Assembly: GCF_902728265.1 (NCBI RefSeq)
Contig: NZ_CACVBR010000011.1
Span: 1-64,000 of the forward strand
DNA from: Chryseobacterium potabilaquae
Lineage (GTDB): Bacteria > Bacteroidota > Bacteroidia > Flavobacteriales > Weeksellaceae
Direction: 5' to 3'
DNA: 64,000 bases
Shown: in pieces, positions 1 to 7,463 of the stretch
Numbering within the stretch: the first letter of the stretch is position 1
Layout: each line of letters starts with the position of its first letter
Translations under genes and position numbers: made by a program
Notes under the pieces: generated by a model
What the model was told of the DNA's origin: nothing
Seen by the model: only the letters and a program-made list of their open reading frames with translations
Databases searched by the model: none

Positions 1-128
1 TTTGTCAATCATAACTATGTAATGGTTAAAAATAATAAAAAGTGAGTTCCGAAAAATTTCTTGAGCTGTAAGAGCTCTAAATTTTCCAGAATAACTTTTT
101 AACTTACACAGTTAGTGAGACACTACCT

Positions 129-166
129 ATGAGATATTTGTCGGACTAGCCCGACAAATATCTCAT
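129..166. repeat. Perfect 16-bp hairpin downstream of the immunity gene
   Basis: Positions 129-144 and 151-166 are exact reverse complements around a 6-nt loop, so either strand can fold into a 16-bp stem. It lies about 80 bp beyond the stop of the leftward immunity gene, so it could end that transcript, but no T-tract follows on either strand. An intergenic palindromic repeat of REP type is equally possible. The rest of 1-242 shows no gene. Confidence 0.6.
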
Positions 167-242
167 AAAATATTAGTATTTTTAACCTAATAATCTGTAA
201 CGCTTATTTAGGACTAGTCAGATTTGGGAGATAAATTTTGAT

Positions 243-989
243 TTATATCTTTCCATATACTTTTTCTCTTTCTGTACGCCACTCATAATATGATAAATAA
301 CTGGGCTGAAACTCTAATCCTATACATCCTGCATCTTCAATTTCTTTTTTTAGCTTTTCTGAAACATAGTATCCGATTCCCCCTGTAACATTTCTTAAAG
401 CAAAAAAGTCTTCATTAATTATCTCTTCATTTAATATCAATTTATCTATCGTTATTTTCTCAATATTTTCTTTAGCTTTTTCAACGTATATATTGAATTC
501 ATCATTATCATTTATACTAAGATCTATATTTCTGGTAGAATATGTTATATCAAAATCATCATCTTTTTTTTCGTAAATAATTCTACTTCGTTTAAAGTTT
601 ATAAATTCCTGATTAAATTCAAACATATTTAATAACCAATAATCATCATATATTTCCTTATTTCTTAATATATTAATATTGAAAAATTGCATACCCGTCT
701 TCCTATTTTTCTCCAGTATAATTTTTAATTTTCCACTTACAATTAACATGGAGGAGATAGGACCTCCTTGCATAATTAAATCATTTACTTTCGAGTTCTT
801 AAAAAGCTCTATATCTAATAGATATGGTTCAAAATCTATTTTTTCATGATTTATATTTCCCACAAAATTTGGAATCTCCCAATAAAGTAATTCCATAGTT
901 GGAGGAATTTTAAGTTTATATTCTTTGATGTAATCTCCATTTCCTCTAACTTTTATATTTGATGTAAAATTTATTTTGTAATAATTCAT
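243..989 (-). CDS. Imm11-like immunity protein (DUF1629 type)
   Basis: This 248-residue protein has no signal peptide and so should be cytoplasmic. Its C-terminal third carries a pattern typical of the Imm11 (DUF1629, MXAN_0049) family: VTGGIGYYVSEKLKKEIEDA followed by a GLEFQP segment. The gene starts 2 nt after the stop of the AHH-domain toxin gene, the standard toxin-then-immunity order, so it is inferred to neutralise that nuclease by direct binding. The family call rests on the C-terminal signature only; the N-terminal two thirds are not recognisable. Translational coupling to the toxin is likely given the 2-nt spacing. Confidence 0.7.
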   Translation of the reverse strand: MNYYKINFTSNIKVRGNGDYIKEYKLKIPPTMELLYWEIPNFVGNINHEKIDFEPYLLDIELFKNSKVNDLIMQGGPISSMLIVSGKLKIILEKNRKTGMQFFNINILRNKEIYDDYWLLNMFEFNQEFINFKRSRIIYEKKDDDFDITYSTRNIDLSINDNDEFNIYVEKAKENIEKITIDKLILNEEIINEDFFALRNVTGGIGYYVSEKLKKEIEDAGCIGLEFQPSYLSYYEWRTEREKVYGKI

Positions 990-991
990 AG

Positions 992-3031
992 TTAAAATAT
1001 TAAATCATTTAAATGAGTGTTAGGATTACTAATAATAGCTTGTTTAGCTTTTTTTAATATAGCCATTAATTCTTTATAAGCTTGTTCTTCTGTTAAATTT
1101 GGTGGTAATTCTTCTAATTTTGTAAAAATAAGATCATTATAATCAAAATGATTATACTTATTTCTCCATGAAGCAACAGGAATCCCATTTAATGCTTCAT
1201 TTAGATGAAAAGCATTCTTAGACTTTGCGGCTTTCTGTACTACAGGATGTGTTTGTATTTTAGAGGCCCACGGTATAATATGATGTGCTTGTTGTGTAAC
1301 ATCCTTTAACTTTAAAACTTTCCTTAATTGATTTGAGTATCCAAATTTAATTAAACCATCGTTTCCAACAATCCATTTTAAAACTTGCCTAGAGGTAATA
1401 TCTGATGCTGCTTTATTCAAAACCTTAACCCCCATTTTAGTACTTGCAGATATCCAACCTACAACAGGAACACTACTTGCAAGACTTAAAGTTCCATTTA
1501 AGTTATCTCCAATAGAATAATATATCGCTGCATTTGTTAAGTCACACACTTCTCCTATCAAGGGAACTAAACCACCTAAATCCAGTAGTAATTGTAATGT
1601 TTCTCGAGAAGCTTCCCAGAGACATTTCCCTTTACTCCATTCGGGGTAAAACTTCCTATTCAATTGATAATTAGCGATAACTAATTTTGTTTTCTCATCA
1701 ATAAAAGCCTGAGGAACAAAAATAATTGAATGACAACATTGATTAAGAACTGATTTAATCTGTACAGCCGTCATCGTCTCAATATCTGCATAAGAAACAA
1801 AAGCCACAAACGCTTCATTCGATTCCTTTATAAACTCCTCTTCATACGGAGAGGCCTCAATTTCTTTATTGATTACTATATATTCTTGAATCTTATCGCT
1901 AGATAGCAAAGAAATACTCTTTTGAAATGTTTGACTATATCCTTCTAAAAACCATTTCCTAAACTGGGCAGCTGTTATGGTATTAGGAAGGTTCGACTTT
2001 AAAACGGTAGTGATAAATTTTCTTGAATCTTCACTGCTATTAGCATCATAGTAATTTTTTAATTCCTCATAAAAATCTGAATTTGAAGGATCATTAATCA
2101 TATCCTTTAAATCCGAAGGAAGGCTTTTTACATATAAAAAAAATGTACTTAACGTTACGGTTGGAGTCGTTGGAATTCCTGTGCAGTTTCCATCTCCTAC
2201 ATCTTCTGTAGGATCAAAAGGTCCTGTAGCAATTCCATTTCCATTGCAAGGGATTGAGGAACCCCCACCGGGAACGTAAGTCCCTCCTTCGGTACCTGAA
2301 CTACTCCCATCTCCGCCTCCTGTACTAGGATTATTAGTATCACTGATAAAATCACATCGGTATGTCATAGTCATATGCACTCCTGGTTTTCTATCTGCCT
2401 TACAATTTTCCCATTCAGAGGTGTTATTTTCATTGTGGGTCGAAACCCCATTGTGAACATCACTACAACCTCTAATGGTATATGTTTCTACAAATCCACA
2501 CGTTGTCATACCTGCTCCTTTTGAAATCGGAGTAAAGATTTCTTTTGAAAGCTCCGTTATAGTAACCTTATCTTTTATGTTCACATACCCCTTTGCTTGT
2601 AATGTTAGTTTTTCTTGCTTGGTGAGATTGTAAGAAACAAGTAGTTCTTTATAAGTTCCATCAGGGAGTGGTGTTAGTACAAGATTTTCTAATGGAGAAT
2701 CGTCTGATGAGTTACTCCGTATAAGATTAAATGTGTAGGTATGATAGTTGAGCCCATTCTCTATATAAGTTATGTTATCAGTGTCAATATAAACATCCTC
2801 ACTTGTTGTTTTACCGAGTTTATTGGGCGTGTTTTTAATTTTTTCTAACTCTAAATTAAGGGATGCTTTATGCCGGCTTTGATCCAGCCGTATCGTTTTT
2901 GAGGAAAGCTGAAAAGGACTGTTCGTAATATGTGTTTCATTCTCGGTAAGAAGATCATTACTCCTGCAAGAATTTAGAAAAAAGATATTTGTTACTAATA
3001 AAAGTAACATACAAATACAATTGTTCTTCAT
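992..3031 (-). CDS. Polymorphic-toxin lipoprotein with C-terminal AHH nuclease domain
   Basis: The product has 679 residues. An N-terminal hydrophobic signal ends in FLNSC, a lipobox-like site with Cys22, so it is probably a lipoprotein. The body has no domain I recognise. A Gly/Ser-rich linker lies near residues 235-260. Near residues 470-540 a hydrophobic helical pre-toxin region precedes the toxin tip. Residues 582-587 read AHHIIP, the hallmark of the AHH (HNH-superfamily) nuclease domain, followed by further His and Asn positions to the C terminus. This fits a secreted DNA- or RNA-cleaving effector used against neighbouring cells, with the adjacent downstream gene as immunity. The export route is not visible; no T9SS tail is present. 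Confidence 0.75.
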   Translation of the reverse strand: MKNNCICMLLLLVTNIFFLNSCRSNDLLTENETHITNSPFQLSSKTIRLDQSRHKASLNLELEKIKNTPNKLGKTTSEDVYIDTDNITYIENGLNYHTYTFNLIRSNSSDDSPLENLVLTPLPDGTYKELLVSYNLTKQEKLTLQAKGYVNIKDKVTITELSKEIFTPISKGAGMTTCGFVETYTIRGCSDVHNGVSTHNENNTSEWENCKADRKPGVHMTMTYRCDFISDTNNPSTGGGDGSSSGTEGGTYVPGGGSSIPCNGNGIATGPFDPTEDVGDGNCTGIPTTPTVTLSTFFLYVKSLPSDLKDMINDPSNSDFYEELKNYYDANSSEDSRKFITTVLKSNLPNTITAAQFRKWFLEGYSQTFQKSISLLSSDKIQEYIVINKEIEASPYEEEFIKESNEAFVAFVSYADIETMTAVQIKSVLNQCCHSIIFVPQAFIDEKTKLVIANYQLNRKFYPEWSKGKCLWEASRETLQLLLDLGGLVPLIGEVCDLTNAAIYYSIGDNLNGTLSLASSVPVVGWISASTKMGVKVLNKAASDITSRQVLKWIVGNDGLIKFGYSNQLRKVLKLKDVTQQAHHIIPWASKIQTHPVVQKAAKSKNAFHLNEALNGIPVASWRNKYNHFDYNDLIFTKLEELPPNLTEEQAYKELMAILKKAKQAIISNPNTHLNDLIF

Positions 3032-3178
3032 TAATTATTTTTTAGTATAAATGTAGATGAGTACAGCTATTCATTTTAACAAATCATTATTTAGTGAATT
3101 AATAAACGGCTGCAATATTACATAAAAACATTGAAAATAAAATAGATATTCCCATATCTTACTGTAATTTTTATATAC

Positions 3179-3213
3179 CAAAACTAACTATTAAAAACGT
3201 CAAAATTCGACGT
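3179..3213 (-). promoter_or_regulatory. Palindrome plus -7 element upstream of the AHH toxin operon
   Basis: Read leftward, a palindrome ACGTC-N7-GACGT (3197-3213) is followed after 10 nt by TAGTTTTG (3179-3186), a match to the Bacteroidota -7 consensus TAnnTTTG. The toxin start codon lies about 150 nt downstream. The same arrangement with identical spacing occurs upstream of the RHS operon at 46414-46448, and both copies also share TATAGG(A/G)AATAT beyond the palindrome. Promoter activity and an operator role for the palindrome are inferences. Confidence 0.5.
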
Positions 3214-3377
3214 GTTATAAATTTTTATAGGAAATATATATGTGTTGAATAAGTTAATTATGTATAACTTATTTATCTCGCGAAACTGCTTGCTATAGTA
3301 GAAGGTTTATATTTTTATGGTAAAACTTTATATTTACCTTTTTTAAAATAAGGTATGCAAGAAGTATTATAAAAAAT
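3214..3377. other. Gene-free stretch with two small hairpins
   Basis: No gene is seen. One hairpin pairs 3248-3256 with 3265-3273 (9 bp). A second pairs GGTAAA (3319-3324) with TTTACC (3333-3338) and is followed by six T residues, so it could be a weak rightward terminator. Nothing else is recognisable before the insertion-sequence remnant. Confidence 0.4.
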
Positions 3378-3736
3378 GGCTCAGGCGCAAAAGTTGGGAA
3401 AATTTTTAATACTGTTATCTTTGCTGTATTTTTTGCTTAGTTCTCAAATCCTTAGATATTACAAAATCTGTGGCTATGACTAAACTAGCCCACTGGTTCA
3501 AAGAGGTGGAAGAGATGGGTTTTAAATCCTTCAACACACTAACTAAAACAGTAATGAATCATTATAGGGATATCTTAAACTATTTTGATAATAGAAGTAC
3601 CCAATACTTCAGCAGAGTCTTTTAATGCGAAAATCAAAAACTTTAGATTACAACTCAGAGGAGTAAAAGACAGAATCTTTTTTTTATTCAGATTATCCAA
3701 ACTTTTTGCCTAGCCACCAAACTTTGCGCCTGATCC
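3378..3736. mobile_element. Internally deleted insertion sequence (ISL3/ISAon1-like)
   Basis: The two ends form an imperfect inverted repeat: positions 3378-3397 match the reverse complement of 3717-3736 at 17 of 20 bases (core TCAGGCGCAAA). Between them lies only the decayed 3' part of a transposase, so this is a 359-bp deletion derivative that cannot move by itself. No clear target-site duplication is visible. The family is judged from the transposase remnant and is tentative. Confidence 0.65.
3421..3713 (+). pseudogene. Transposase 3' fragment with frameshifts
   Basis: One frame reads SVAMTKLAHWFKEVEEMGFK and continues to NYFDNRST; the next frame then picks up TSAESFNAKIKNFRLQLRGV and runs to a stop at 3711-3713, just inside the right inverted repeat. 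Together these match the C-terminal end of DDE transposases of the ISL3/ISAon1 type common in Bacteroidota. At least one frameshift occurs near 3600, another is probable near 3465, and the N-terminal catalytic part is missing. Confidence 0.65.
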
Positions 3737-3840
3737 TTATTATTGAATAAAATTTAAACAGGCTCTAAATAAAAATCAGAAACTTTAGAAAGTCCCTGAT
3801 TTAGTCCCTAAGTATTGTAAGTTGTTAGTTTACAAGTTTG

Positions 3841-3866
3841 TTTGCAGAGAGGAAGGGATTCGAACC
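3841..3866. repeat. attL: duplicate of the tRNA-Ser 3' end
   Basis: These 26 bp are identical to 47909-47934, which include the last 22 nt of tRNA-Ser(GGA) plus flanking bases. The match stops at both sides (3840 G versus A; 3867 T versus C). Only the tRNA 3' part is here, so this is the phage-host junction left by integration rather than a tRNA gene. Confidence 0.88.
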
Positions 3867-3931
3867 TAATTTCGTTTGTTTCTGATTAATAGTTGTTTAT
3901 GTTTTTCGAAATAGGCAAAAAGTAATCATTA

Positions 3932-3959
3932 TTTACTCTTTTTTTACTCTTCTTTACTC
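3932..3959 (+). repeat. Three TTTACTC repeats: candidate left integrase arm sites
   Basis: TTTACTC occurs at 3932-3938, 3943-3949 and 3953-3959, spaced 10-11 bp, which places them on one face of the helix. Three copies in the same orientation lie at the other end of the element (47843-47873). Arm-type binding sites of tyrosine integrases have just this layout flanking the core. The role is inferred. Confidence 0.6.
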
Positions 3960-4032
3960 AAATGTTCTGGTTAGATAATTATTTTTAAAAGCCTAATAAA
4001 GGCTCGTTTTTTCTTTTTAATTAGTGATTATA

Positions 4033-4854
4033 CTACAACGAAGGTTTGATAATACATTTTAAATATTCTTTATATGCTTCGCCATTTAATTTTTGTACAT
4101 TTTCAAATATGTACAATTTAAAATCATCTATTATGTTTTTTGTTAATAAGTTTATATCAGCGGTTGTTAGGGGGATAAAAGCACTGTATTTATATTTTCC
4201 TGAGCTAATATCTATATCAATTTTAGTAGTTTTTTTTATTTTTTGACCATTTGATAATAAAATTATTACCCCCGTTCCATCTACAACTGGTGTTGATCCA
4301 TAAGTTTTCAATGAGATAAAATAACCATTGTTTTTTACAAATGAAATAGGTTCTAATAATGGGGAGTATTTTGTTATTTTATTTGTGAATTTATCTTTCT
4401 TAATATCAATTTTAGAACAATAATGCTCTTCAGGGAAAATTAACGGTTCAGATGTTTTGAATGGAAACCTACTTGGTGTTTTGGAGTCATATAAGAAATA
4501 TACTGAATTGCCTTCTTCATCTTTTAAAAGTAATATATAATCCCCTAATATTTTATCAATTTTTTTATAATCTGTGAGCAAAAATTTTTTATCCACAACA
4601 TCAATGTAATTTGATCCAGAGTGTCCCTTCTTTCTTTTATATGTATCCGAGTGATTCATTTCTTCTGATGTATATAAATAATCAAAACCAAATTTTTGAA
4701 AATCTTCATTCTTGGGTAATGCAATAAGATATTTTCCTTTTAATAATTCTAAATCGTCGCCAACAAAATATTTAATATCATAACCTAATAAGTTGGTTTG
4801 TGAAAAATATAATGAAACCATAAAAAGTCCAAAGAATAAAATTACTTTTTTCAT
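4033..4854 (-). CDS. Secreted protein of unknown function, co-transcribed with the repressor
   Basis: The 273-residue product begins with a Sec signal peptide, cut probably after FSQ at about residue 19, and has no membrane segment after that. I do not recognise the family. The gene starts 14 nt after the repressor stop on the same strand, so it should be transcribed with the repressor and hence made in the lysogen. Its place between attL and the repressor is typical of lysogenic-conversion cargo. No lipobox or T9SS tail is seen, so the periplasm is the likely site. Confidence 0.6.
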   Translation of the reverse strand: MKKVILFFGLFMVSLYFSQTNLLGYDIKYFVGDDLELLKGKYLIALPKNEDFQKFGFDYLYTSEEMNHSDTYKRKKGHSGSNYIDVVDKKFLLTDYKKIDKILGDYILLLKDEEGNSVYFLYDSKTPSRFPFKTSEPLIFPEEHYCSKIDIKKDKFTNKITKYSPLLEPISFVKNNGYFISLKTYGSTPVVDGTGVIILLSNGQKIKKTTKIDIDISSGKYKYSAFIPLTTADINLLTKNIIDDFKLYIFENVQKLNGEAYKEYLKCIIKPSL

Positions 4855-4868
4855 ATTATATTTTTTAA

Positions 4869-5594
4869 TTAAAGTTCCACTTCTTTTTTTCGGATAAGAA
4901 AAATTCTTTTAAACTCACCAATAAAGAAATCTTGATCTGGATAATCATCTTTGTTTTCATTGTCAGATGAAAGTGTTATGATTCCCTGTTTATATTTTGA
5001 TATTCTTTTATATAATATTCCTTTTGTAGGATGCCATAAGCAATAAATTTTTTGTTTTTTAAAAGTTTTTGGATCATTCCAAAATATTTCTGAAATAGGC
5101 TCACACCACACCCATTCAAGAGGCAATAGTGTTGGAGACATACTGTAATTATTTTCTTTAACTTGAATTCTGTAATAAGGATCAGTAATTTTTTCTTCAA
5201 CCCTTACCAATACTTCTTCTTCCATGAAATTTTGTTCTATATAATCTTCTGAAAAAAAATGTTGTTGCAATCCCGCAAATCCAGGAATAGGTATTGTTAT
5301 TACCCTTTGACGAACAAGTCCTGATGCATCTAAAATTCGATCTTTTTCTTTATGTCCATTATTTTTTTTAACCTCTTTTAATTTCTTTAGAACAGCTTCT
5401 TTGGTTGGGTTGAGTGGTATGTTTTCTACATTTTGTGTATAATTTTCTATGATTTTTTGAGCAACTTTAGATATATTTCTTTCTCCATACTCCCAACTTT
5501 TTACTGTTCTTACAGAAGATCCTGTTATTTGTGCTAAATCTTCTTGTGACAAGTTATATCTCGTCCTAAAGTTTTTAATGTCTAATTTATTCAT
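4869..5594 (-). CDS. CI-like repressor: XRE helix-turn-helix plus S24 (LexA-type) peptidase domain
   Basis: Residues 10-40 form an XRE helix-turn-helix with LSQEDLAQITGSSVRTVKSW. The C-terminal half matches S24 self-cleaving repressors: an Ala-Gly cleavage site in GFAGLQQ (107-108), the catalytic serine in NNYSMSP (Ser151) and a lysine in LYKRI (Lys196). This should be the prophage repressor, inactivated by RecA-stimulated self-cleavage after DNA damage. It is transcribed away from the early operon, and palindromes fill the intergenic region. At 241 residues the length is normal for the family. Confidence 0.88.
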   Translation of the reverse strand: MNKLDIKNFRTRYNLSQEDLAQITGSSVRTVKSWEYGERNISKVAQKIIENYTQNVENIPLNPTKEAVLKKLKEVKKNNGHKEKDRILDASGLVRQRVITIPIPGFAGLQQHFFSEDYIEQNFMEEEVLVRVEEKITDPYYRIQVKENNYSMSPTLLPLEWVWCEPISEIFWNDPKTFKKQKIYCLWHPTKGILYKRISKYKQGIITLSSDNENKDDYPDQDFFIGEFKRIFLIRKKEVEL

Positions 5595-5626
5595 ACTTAG
5601 TTGTTTATAAAATTTAACAAAATTTT

Positions 5627-5675
5627 AACACACATTTGGGTGTGTTTTTATTTTGAAAATATACACATTGTGTAT
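5627..5675. promoter_or_regulatory. Two palindromic candidate repressor operators
   Basis: One inverted repeat pairs AACACAC (5627-5633) with GTGTGTT (5640-5646). The second is the 15-bp palindrome ATACACA-T-TGTGTAT (5661-5675). Both share ACACATT, and the second lies exactly between the -33-like and -7 elements of the early promoter, where a bound repressor would block transcription. Binding by the adjacent CI-like protein is inferred. Confidence 0.6.
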
Positions 5676-5683
5676 TATATTTG
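5652..5683 (+). promoter_or_regulatory. Early rightward promoter
   Basis: TTTG at 5652-5655 and TATATTTG at 5676-5683, separated by 20 nt, match the Bacteroidota promoter pattern TTTG...TAnnTTTG. The first early gene begins about 50 nt downstream, and the palindrome 5661-5675 fills the spacer. Confidence 0.65.
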
Positions 5684-5735
5684 TTTCAACAAAACAACAG
5701 GACAAATATACTTAAAAATTGGAATTACAAAACAT

Positions 5736-5984
5736 ATGAAAACATTGACAAGACTATCAGTAATCAATAGGGAGAATTTTTTGAAAAGTGTTTATCAACC
5801 AATTTTAGGTAAAAAGTTTAGTGAAGTTCCCATAAATGTGTGGAAAAAGGGGAATAGAGCTTTAGATCTTCTTCTTGAAATTCAATCAAGATATGAGAGT
5901 GATGCTAAAATGTATCAAGAGACTCAGAAAGTTGAAATTACTTGGGAAATGATAACTGGAAATGGAAAATATAGTTTAGACTAA
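5736..5984 (+). CDS. Small early protein, unknown
   Basis: I place the start at the ATG at 5736 because the open frame further upstream runs through the promoter and operators. The product has 82 residues, is basic near the N terminus and has no recognised domain. As the first gene after the regulated promoter it holds the position of cro or an early regulator, but no clear helix-turn-helix is visible. Confidence 0.55.
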   Translation: MKTLTRLSVINRENFLKSVYQPILGKKFSEVPINVWKKGNRALDLLLEIQSRYESDAKMYQETQKVEITWEMITGNGKYSLD

Positions 5985-5997
5985 AAAATAAATAATC

Positions 5998-6273
5998 ATG
6001 ACATTTAATTATAATACATGTATAAGTGAACAACTTACAAATTATTTTAAAGATTACACAACAGAAATAGACGTTGCCAAGGCTTGCGAAAAATCAAAAA
6101 TTGGATTTCACACATTAAGAAGATTAAGACTTGGTGAAATCAATGTTTCTAATAAAGCTAATGAAAATGCTCTTATTGAATTAATGAGGTTAGCTATAAA
6201 AAATGCGGAAAATAATATTCATCATGCCATAGAATGTAAAAATGGTTTAACTGAAATACTTGATTGTGTATGA
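5998..6273 (+). CDS. Small early protein with possible helix-turn-helix
   Basis: This 91-residue protein contains a segment (about 24-50: DVAKACEKSKIGFHTLRRLR) that reads like a helix-turn-helix with a positively charged recognition helix. A regulatory role in early control is plausible. Its stop overlaps the start of the next gene (ATGA), so the two are translationally coupled. Confidence 0.6.
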   Translation: MTFNYNTCISEQLTNYFKDYTTEIDVAKACEKSKIGFHTLRRLRLGEINVSNKANENALIELMRLAIKNAENNIHHAIECKNGLTEILDCV

Positions 6274-6452
6274 GCTCAGAAATTGACTACAAAATTGCAA
6301 CTGATTATCTGAATAAACTTCCGGAGAATATAAAAATAGAATTGTGTAACCGAACACTTGGGCAAGTGAATGATAAAAAACAACCTAAACGTAAAATTCG
6401 GAAGTTTTGCTCAGAACATATTAATATCCTTATTAAAAATGGAAAGTTATGA
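6270..6452 (+). CDS. Small early protein, unknown
   Basis: The ATG at 6270 overlaps the preceding stop codon and gives 60 residues, mostly helical, with a basic stretch (KKQPKRKIRKF). No family is recognised. It belongs to the tightly packed early operon and overlaps the next frame by a few bases. Confidence 0.5.
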   Translation: MSSEIDYKIATDYLNKLPENIKIELCNRTLGQVNDKKQPKRKIRKFCSEHINILIKNGKL

Positions 6453-6699
6453 GGGTATTTGTAATAAAATCCAGATAAAATTAAATATGAAATCATCAAA
6501 GTTATACATTATCACAAGAGAGAACGATTTGCTAATAAGAGAAATTGAATTTGAAAACGAAACCTCAATAATAGTTAAATCAAGATTCTATGCCAATATT
6601 TTAATCATTTATGATAAATCAGAAAATGTTTTTAAATCAGAAAATGAAGCTTTGAGATTTCAGATCTTAACTCAACAACGATCGAAAAAAGAATTATAA
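6439..6699 (+). CDS. Small early protein, unknown
   Basis: The likely start is ATG 6439 (86 residues); an internal ATG at 6487 would give a 70-residue product. The open frame further upstream lies inside the previous gene and is not used in this call. The predicted pattern is mixed alpha/beta with no known motif. Confidence 0.4.
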   Translation: MESYEGICNKIQIKLNMKSSKLYIITRENDLLIREIEFENETSIIVKSRFYANILIIYDKSENVFKSENEALRFQILTQQRSKKEL

Positions 6700-6724
6700 T
6701 GAACAACCATTTAAAATTTATAAA

Positions 6725-6997
6725 ATGACAGACTTAAAAAAATTATTTACGGGAGGAGATTTTGAATTATTGAATCAAATTATTGATGATCATCCTACTG
6801 CCGATTTTGGGATGAAAATATTTTGTGAGATTGTTTTAAACTCTCCTTGTAATAATGATGAAGAAAAAGAAGAATATGAAAGAGAAAAAGAAAAGCGTCT
6901 TAGAAAAAACCATGAAGAAAGAAAACAAAAAGAAGAGCAATGTATTGAGTTAAAATTCAAACTTCTACAACTTAAAAAAATGATTGTTTCATCGTGA
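6725..6997 (+). CDS. Small highly charged coiled-coil protein
   Basis: The 90-residue product has a compact N terminus and then a long charged helix (about residues 45-80) rich in Glu, Lys and Arg, likely a coiled coil. No family is recognised. It is in line with the other early genes. Confidence 0.5.
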   Translation: MTDLKKLFTGGDFELLNQIIDDHPTADFGMKIFCEIVLNSPCNNDEEKEEYEREKEKRLRKNHEERKQKEEQCIELKFKLLQLKKMIVSS

Positions 6998-7050
6998 AAT
7001 TCCCAATGGATAAATGCATTAAAATAATTAATCTTTAAATATTTACAAAA

Positions 7051-7461
7051 ATGGAAAATCAAAAAAAAGATTTGGTTTTAGCAAACCTAAATGAAATGCC
7101 GAATTTACATGAAGCGGCTGAAAGTCCACGTGAATTAACTTCGGAATACTGGACTCCTGAAAAAGAAGGAGAATATAAAGTAGGAGTAATCATTGATTTA
7201 AGAGATGAGCCTTGCTTGACAGAAGAAGGAGAAACTATTATGCTTCCTTGTATTGTTATGATTTCACAAAGACAAGACAAAAGCTTTGAAACTATCAGGA
7301 ACGGATCCAAGAGATTGGTTGCAGCTATTGAAAGTGCGTTAGATGGAGGTGAGGTTGTTATGGGGCAAACTCCGGTAAAAGTGTCTTTTGTTGGTAAAAA
7401 GAAAAATAAAAGTAATTCTTATTCATCTGACAGATGGTCAGTTAGATCGATAATCATTTAA
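7051..7461 (+). CDS. Conserved phage early protein, possibly ssDNA-annealing partner
   Basis: This 136-residue protein is followed after 2 nt by the RecE-like nuclease gene. Its beta-rich middle (GEYKVGVIIDL... LPCIVMISQ) and basic C-terminal part (VGKKKNKSN) would suit an OB-fold or DNA-binding protein. In RecE-type systems the neighbour is often an annealing protein, but no RecT signature is visible, so a function in recombination is only inferred from position. Confidence 0.55.
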   Translation: MENQKKDLVLANLNEMPNLHEAAESPRELTSEYWTPEKEGEYKVGVIIDLRDEPCLTEEGETIMLPCIVMISQRQDKSFETIRNGSKRLVAAIESALDGGEVVMGQTPVKVSFVGKKKNKSNSYSSDRWSVRSIII

Positions 7462-7463
7462 GT

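Noticed and set aside
5601-5735. Upstream extension of the first early ORF
   Set aside because: The frame passes through the operators and promoter; the ATG at 5736 is the sensible start.
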